A program made the position numbers and the translations under genes. Below, in pieces: positions 4,529-6,496 of a stretch of DNA of 6,496 nucleotides (its first letter is position 1; every line of letters starts with the position of its first letter). The notes under the pieces were generated by a model. That model did not search any database. It was not told where the DNA came from and saw only the letters and a list, made by a program, of their open reading frames with translations. Origin of the DNA: Bacillota bacterium (GTDB lineage Bacteria; Bacillota; Clostridia; Acetivibrionales; DSM-2933); assembly GCA_030705945.1 (NCBI GenBank), contig JAUZPS010000283.1, positions 1-6,496 of the forward strand, in the 5' to 3' direction.

Positions 4529-6496
4529 AATAAAAGTAGGTCCTGATAAACAGTAACCATGTTTCTCCCGTTTTCTTTTGATCTGTATAATGCTTTGTCT
4601 GCAGTATTTATCAACGATGTAGGATCAGCGGCATAATCAGGAAACATCGAAATTCCAATACTTACAGTAACCTTTAGCTTCATGCCGTCATATATTACTT
4701 CAGTATTTTCAATTGCTTTGCGCACCCGTTCGCCAGCTATTTTGGCGCTGTTTACCTGGGTTTCGGGAAGTATGGCTGCGAATTCCTCTCCTCCATATCT
4801 TGCGACTATATCTACATTCCTGAAAGTCTCCTTCAAAGCCCTAGCAACATGTATAAGTACCTGGTCGCCTGCCTGATGGCCATAGGTATCATTGAACTTC
4901 TTAAAATTATCAATATCCAGCATGATTAGTGAAAACGACCGTCCATACCTATTACTCCGCTCAAGTTCATTGTCTAATAGAGTTTGGAAGTGCTTATGCG
5001 TGATAAGTTCAGTAAGTCCATCCGTTATAGCCATCCTGTAAAGTTCCGCATTTGCAATTGATATTGCTGCTTGTGTCATAAATACATTTAAGGTTTGAAC
5101 ATCTTCTTCTGAAAAAACCGAACTTGAAAGCTGGTTATCAAGATAACAAACCCCGTTTATTTCATCGTTATATTTTATAGGTATACACAGCACTGACTTT
5201 AATCTGTTTAATACGACACTCTGCATTGTTGAGTATCTCTCATCTTCCATTGCATTTGTGGAAATTACTGCTTCGCCTTTTTCCAGCACTTTGTGTATAA
5301 TGTTTTGGGAAACCTGCATACCCTCTACTGTCGAGCCATCTGAACTTTTAGATACTACATTTTTCATTATCCCGGTCTTTTTGTCAATCAGCATTAGACA
5401 CGCATTTTGCGCTCCAGTCACCTCAATAACCGAATCCATAATCTTATTTAGAAGTTCATCTAAATCCAGTATGGAGCTTATTTTCTGGCTGATTAATACG
5501 ATAGAAGACATCCTTTGGGAAGTTCTTATTAATTGGGAAAATCTCTCGGTAGAATCAGATGCTTCCTTTCCTGATATGCCAAGAAAATTCTCGCATAGCT
5601 TTATATAAAATTCGGAAGACATCTCTTTAAACAAATTGTATGATTTCTCTATGTTGTTTCTAGCCTCATCATACCGATTGATTTTCTGTAGAAACAAGCC
5701 AAATTCGTAATAACCTATTGCTAAATCATATTTTAATTTGTACCTTATGCAATTTTCGATGGACTTGCAAAAAGATTTTTCAGCCTCTTTATAACTGCCA
5801 ATGACAGCAAAATATCCGGCTTTTACCCTTAGAAAATTACCAATAAAGTGGGGGAGATTTTTTGTTTTTGCATTAGCAATTCTTAATGCCTTTTTGACCT
5901 TTTTTTCTAGCGCCGAAATTTCCTTTTTTGTTAACCTGTCCCTAAGACTAGCAAATTTAGATATATACAACTCAGCCTTTACAATATATAGCAGATTGGT
6001 ATACATATATAAAAACTTGTTGGTTTCATTCAGTCTCTTTGATCTTTCAATATATTCAAAGCCCTTTTCCAGATTGCCTTTAGCGAGATATAATCTTGCA
6101 ATCATGGCGCTCTCAATGCATTCAAGAAGCAGCTCTTTTCCTTCGGCGATTTTGCAGCTTTCCAATGCTGCATCCAGCGATTGATCTATATTGCCCTTTA
6201 CCAAATGGTACCATGAGTTCATGAAAGTAGATAAACTTATTACGTAAGCGCCACCGAGCCTCTGGGCAAAAATTAAAAATTCGTCGATATAGATTTTTGC
6301 TTGGCTTAATTCTCCCCAAATCAGAAGAGTACTTGTAAACGCGTGATAACTTGTTATCAAGTCTATGTATGAGCCTATCTTTTTGTAGGTATTTACAACT
6401 TCCAACAGCTTACGGGCGCTTTCTTCATAATCTCCCTTCCATTGAAGCGTATATCCCCACGGAGAATTTACTTCGCAAAAGCTTACTTCGTTATTA
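4522..6496 (-). CDS. TPR-GAF-GGDEF diguanylate cyclase, N-terminus outside window
   Basis: The frame is open from the right edge, giving 657 visible residues (first codon 6495-6493); a TTG at 6405 and later ATGs are internal. Residues about 1-310 are TPR-like helical repeats (clear units near 226-252 and 259-292). A helical linker (about 318-345) leads to a GAF domain (about 341-487) with the LKSVLCIPI...NGVCYLDN core. The GGDEF domain (about 488-650) has D527 in LDIDNFKKFND, an intact GGEEF at 568-572 and an RxxD inhibitory site (RNVD, 559-562) five residues before it. It should make c-di-GMP from two GTP, with product inhibition, under control of GAF ligand and TPR partners. The TPR-then-GAF order with QAAISIANAELY is typical of very large proteins that begin with a Ser/Thr kinase and AAA ATPase; that upstream part is inference. 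Confidence 0.9.
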   Translation of the reverse strand, partial: NNEVSFCEVNSPWGYTLQWKGDYEESARKLLEVVNTYKKIGSYIDLITSYHAFTSTLLIWGELSQAKIYIDEFLIFAQRLGGAYVISLSTFMNSWYHLVKGNIDQSLDAALESCKIAEGKELLLECIESAMIARLYLAKGNLEKGFEYIERSKRLNETNKFLYMYTNLLYIVKAELYISKFASLRDRLTKKEISALEKKVKKALRIANAKTKNLPHFIGNFLRVKAGYFAVIGSYKEAEKSFCKSIENCIRYKLKYDLAIGYYEFGLFLQKINRYDEARNNIEKSYNLFKEMSSEFYIKLCENFLGISGKEASDSTERFSQLIRTSQRMSSIVLISQKISSILDLDELLNKIMDSVIEVTGAQNACLMLIDKKTGIMKNVVSKSSDGSTVEGMQVSQNIIHKVLEKGEAVISTNAMEDERYSTMQSVVLNRLKSVLCIPIKYNDEINGVCYLDNQLSSSVFSEEDVQTLNVFMTQAAISIANAELYRMAITDGLTELITHKHFQTLLDNELERSNRYGRSFSLIMLDIDNFKKFNDTYGHQAGDQVLIHVARALKETFRNVDIVARYGGEEFAAILPETQVNSAKIAGERVRKAIENTEVIYDGMKLKVTVSIGISMFPDYAADPTSLINTADKALYRSKENGRNMVTVYQDLLLFI

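Noticed and set aside
6403..6405. TTG at 6405 as the start of the GGDEF protein
   Set aside because: The frame stays open to the window edge with TPR-like sequence (LQWKGDYEESARKLLE) just before it, and no ribosome site is present, so it is an internal Leu codon.

Overview
The window is AT-rich DNA that looks like a Gram-positive, low-GC clostridium. Strong AAGGAGG-type ribosome sites, a TTG start, a lipoprotein solute-binding protein and a dockerin module point to the cellulolytic, cellulosome-building clostridia (Acetivibrio/Hungateiclostridium/Ruminiclostridium type). The taxonomic placement is inference from gene content and composition; no species is identified.

Layout, left to right. 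Positions 1-558 (minus) hold the N-terminal 186 residues of a secreted protein: signal peptide, two-repeat dockerin, Pro/Thr linker and the beginning of a DUF3237-like domain; the rest lies outside the window. Positions 559-1381 form an 823-nt gene-poor stretch. It holds a good leftward promoter (902-930), copy A of a 57-bp repeat (R2), copy 1 of a structured palindromic element (R1), and a rightward extended -10 promoter (1314-1342). Positions 1382-1765 (plus) encode a 127-residue protein I do not recognise. R1 copy 2 begins five bases after its stop codon.

Positions 1903-4242 (plus) are a polar amino acid ABC importer in the order binding lipoprotein, permease, ATPase. An intrinsic-terminator-like hairpin lies between the binding protein and the permease and could keep the binding protein in excess. 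The permease uses a TTG start, and the ATPase start is set by an AAGGAGGTG that overlaps the permease stop codon.

Positions 4243-4521 separate two convergent genes and are packed with inverted repeats: a long terminator-like palindrome, R2 copy B, and a 105-nt cruciform-like palindrome that contains the stop codon of the next gene. Positions 4522-6496 (minus) are the C-terminal 657 residues of a large signalling protein: TPR-like helices, GAF, then a GGDEF domain with an intact GGEEF active site and an RxxD inhibitory site. Its reading frame runs off the right edge.

The genes do not form one pathway: a secreted dockerin protein, a nutrient importer and a c-di-GMP synthase are separate units. 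The most unusual content is in the non-coding DNA. The two R1 copies differ by compensating changes that preserve base pairing. The two R2 copies each lie immediately before a different palindrome, about 3.4 kb apart.
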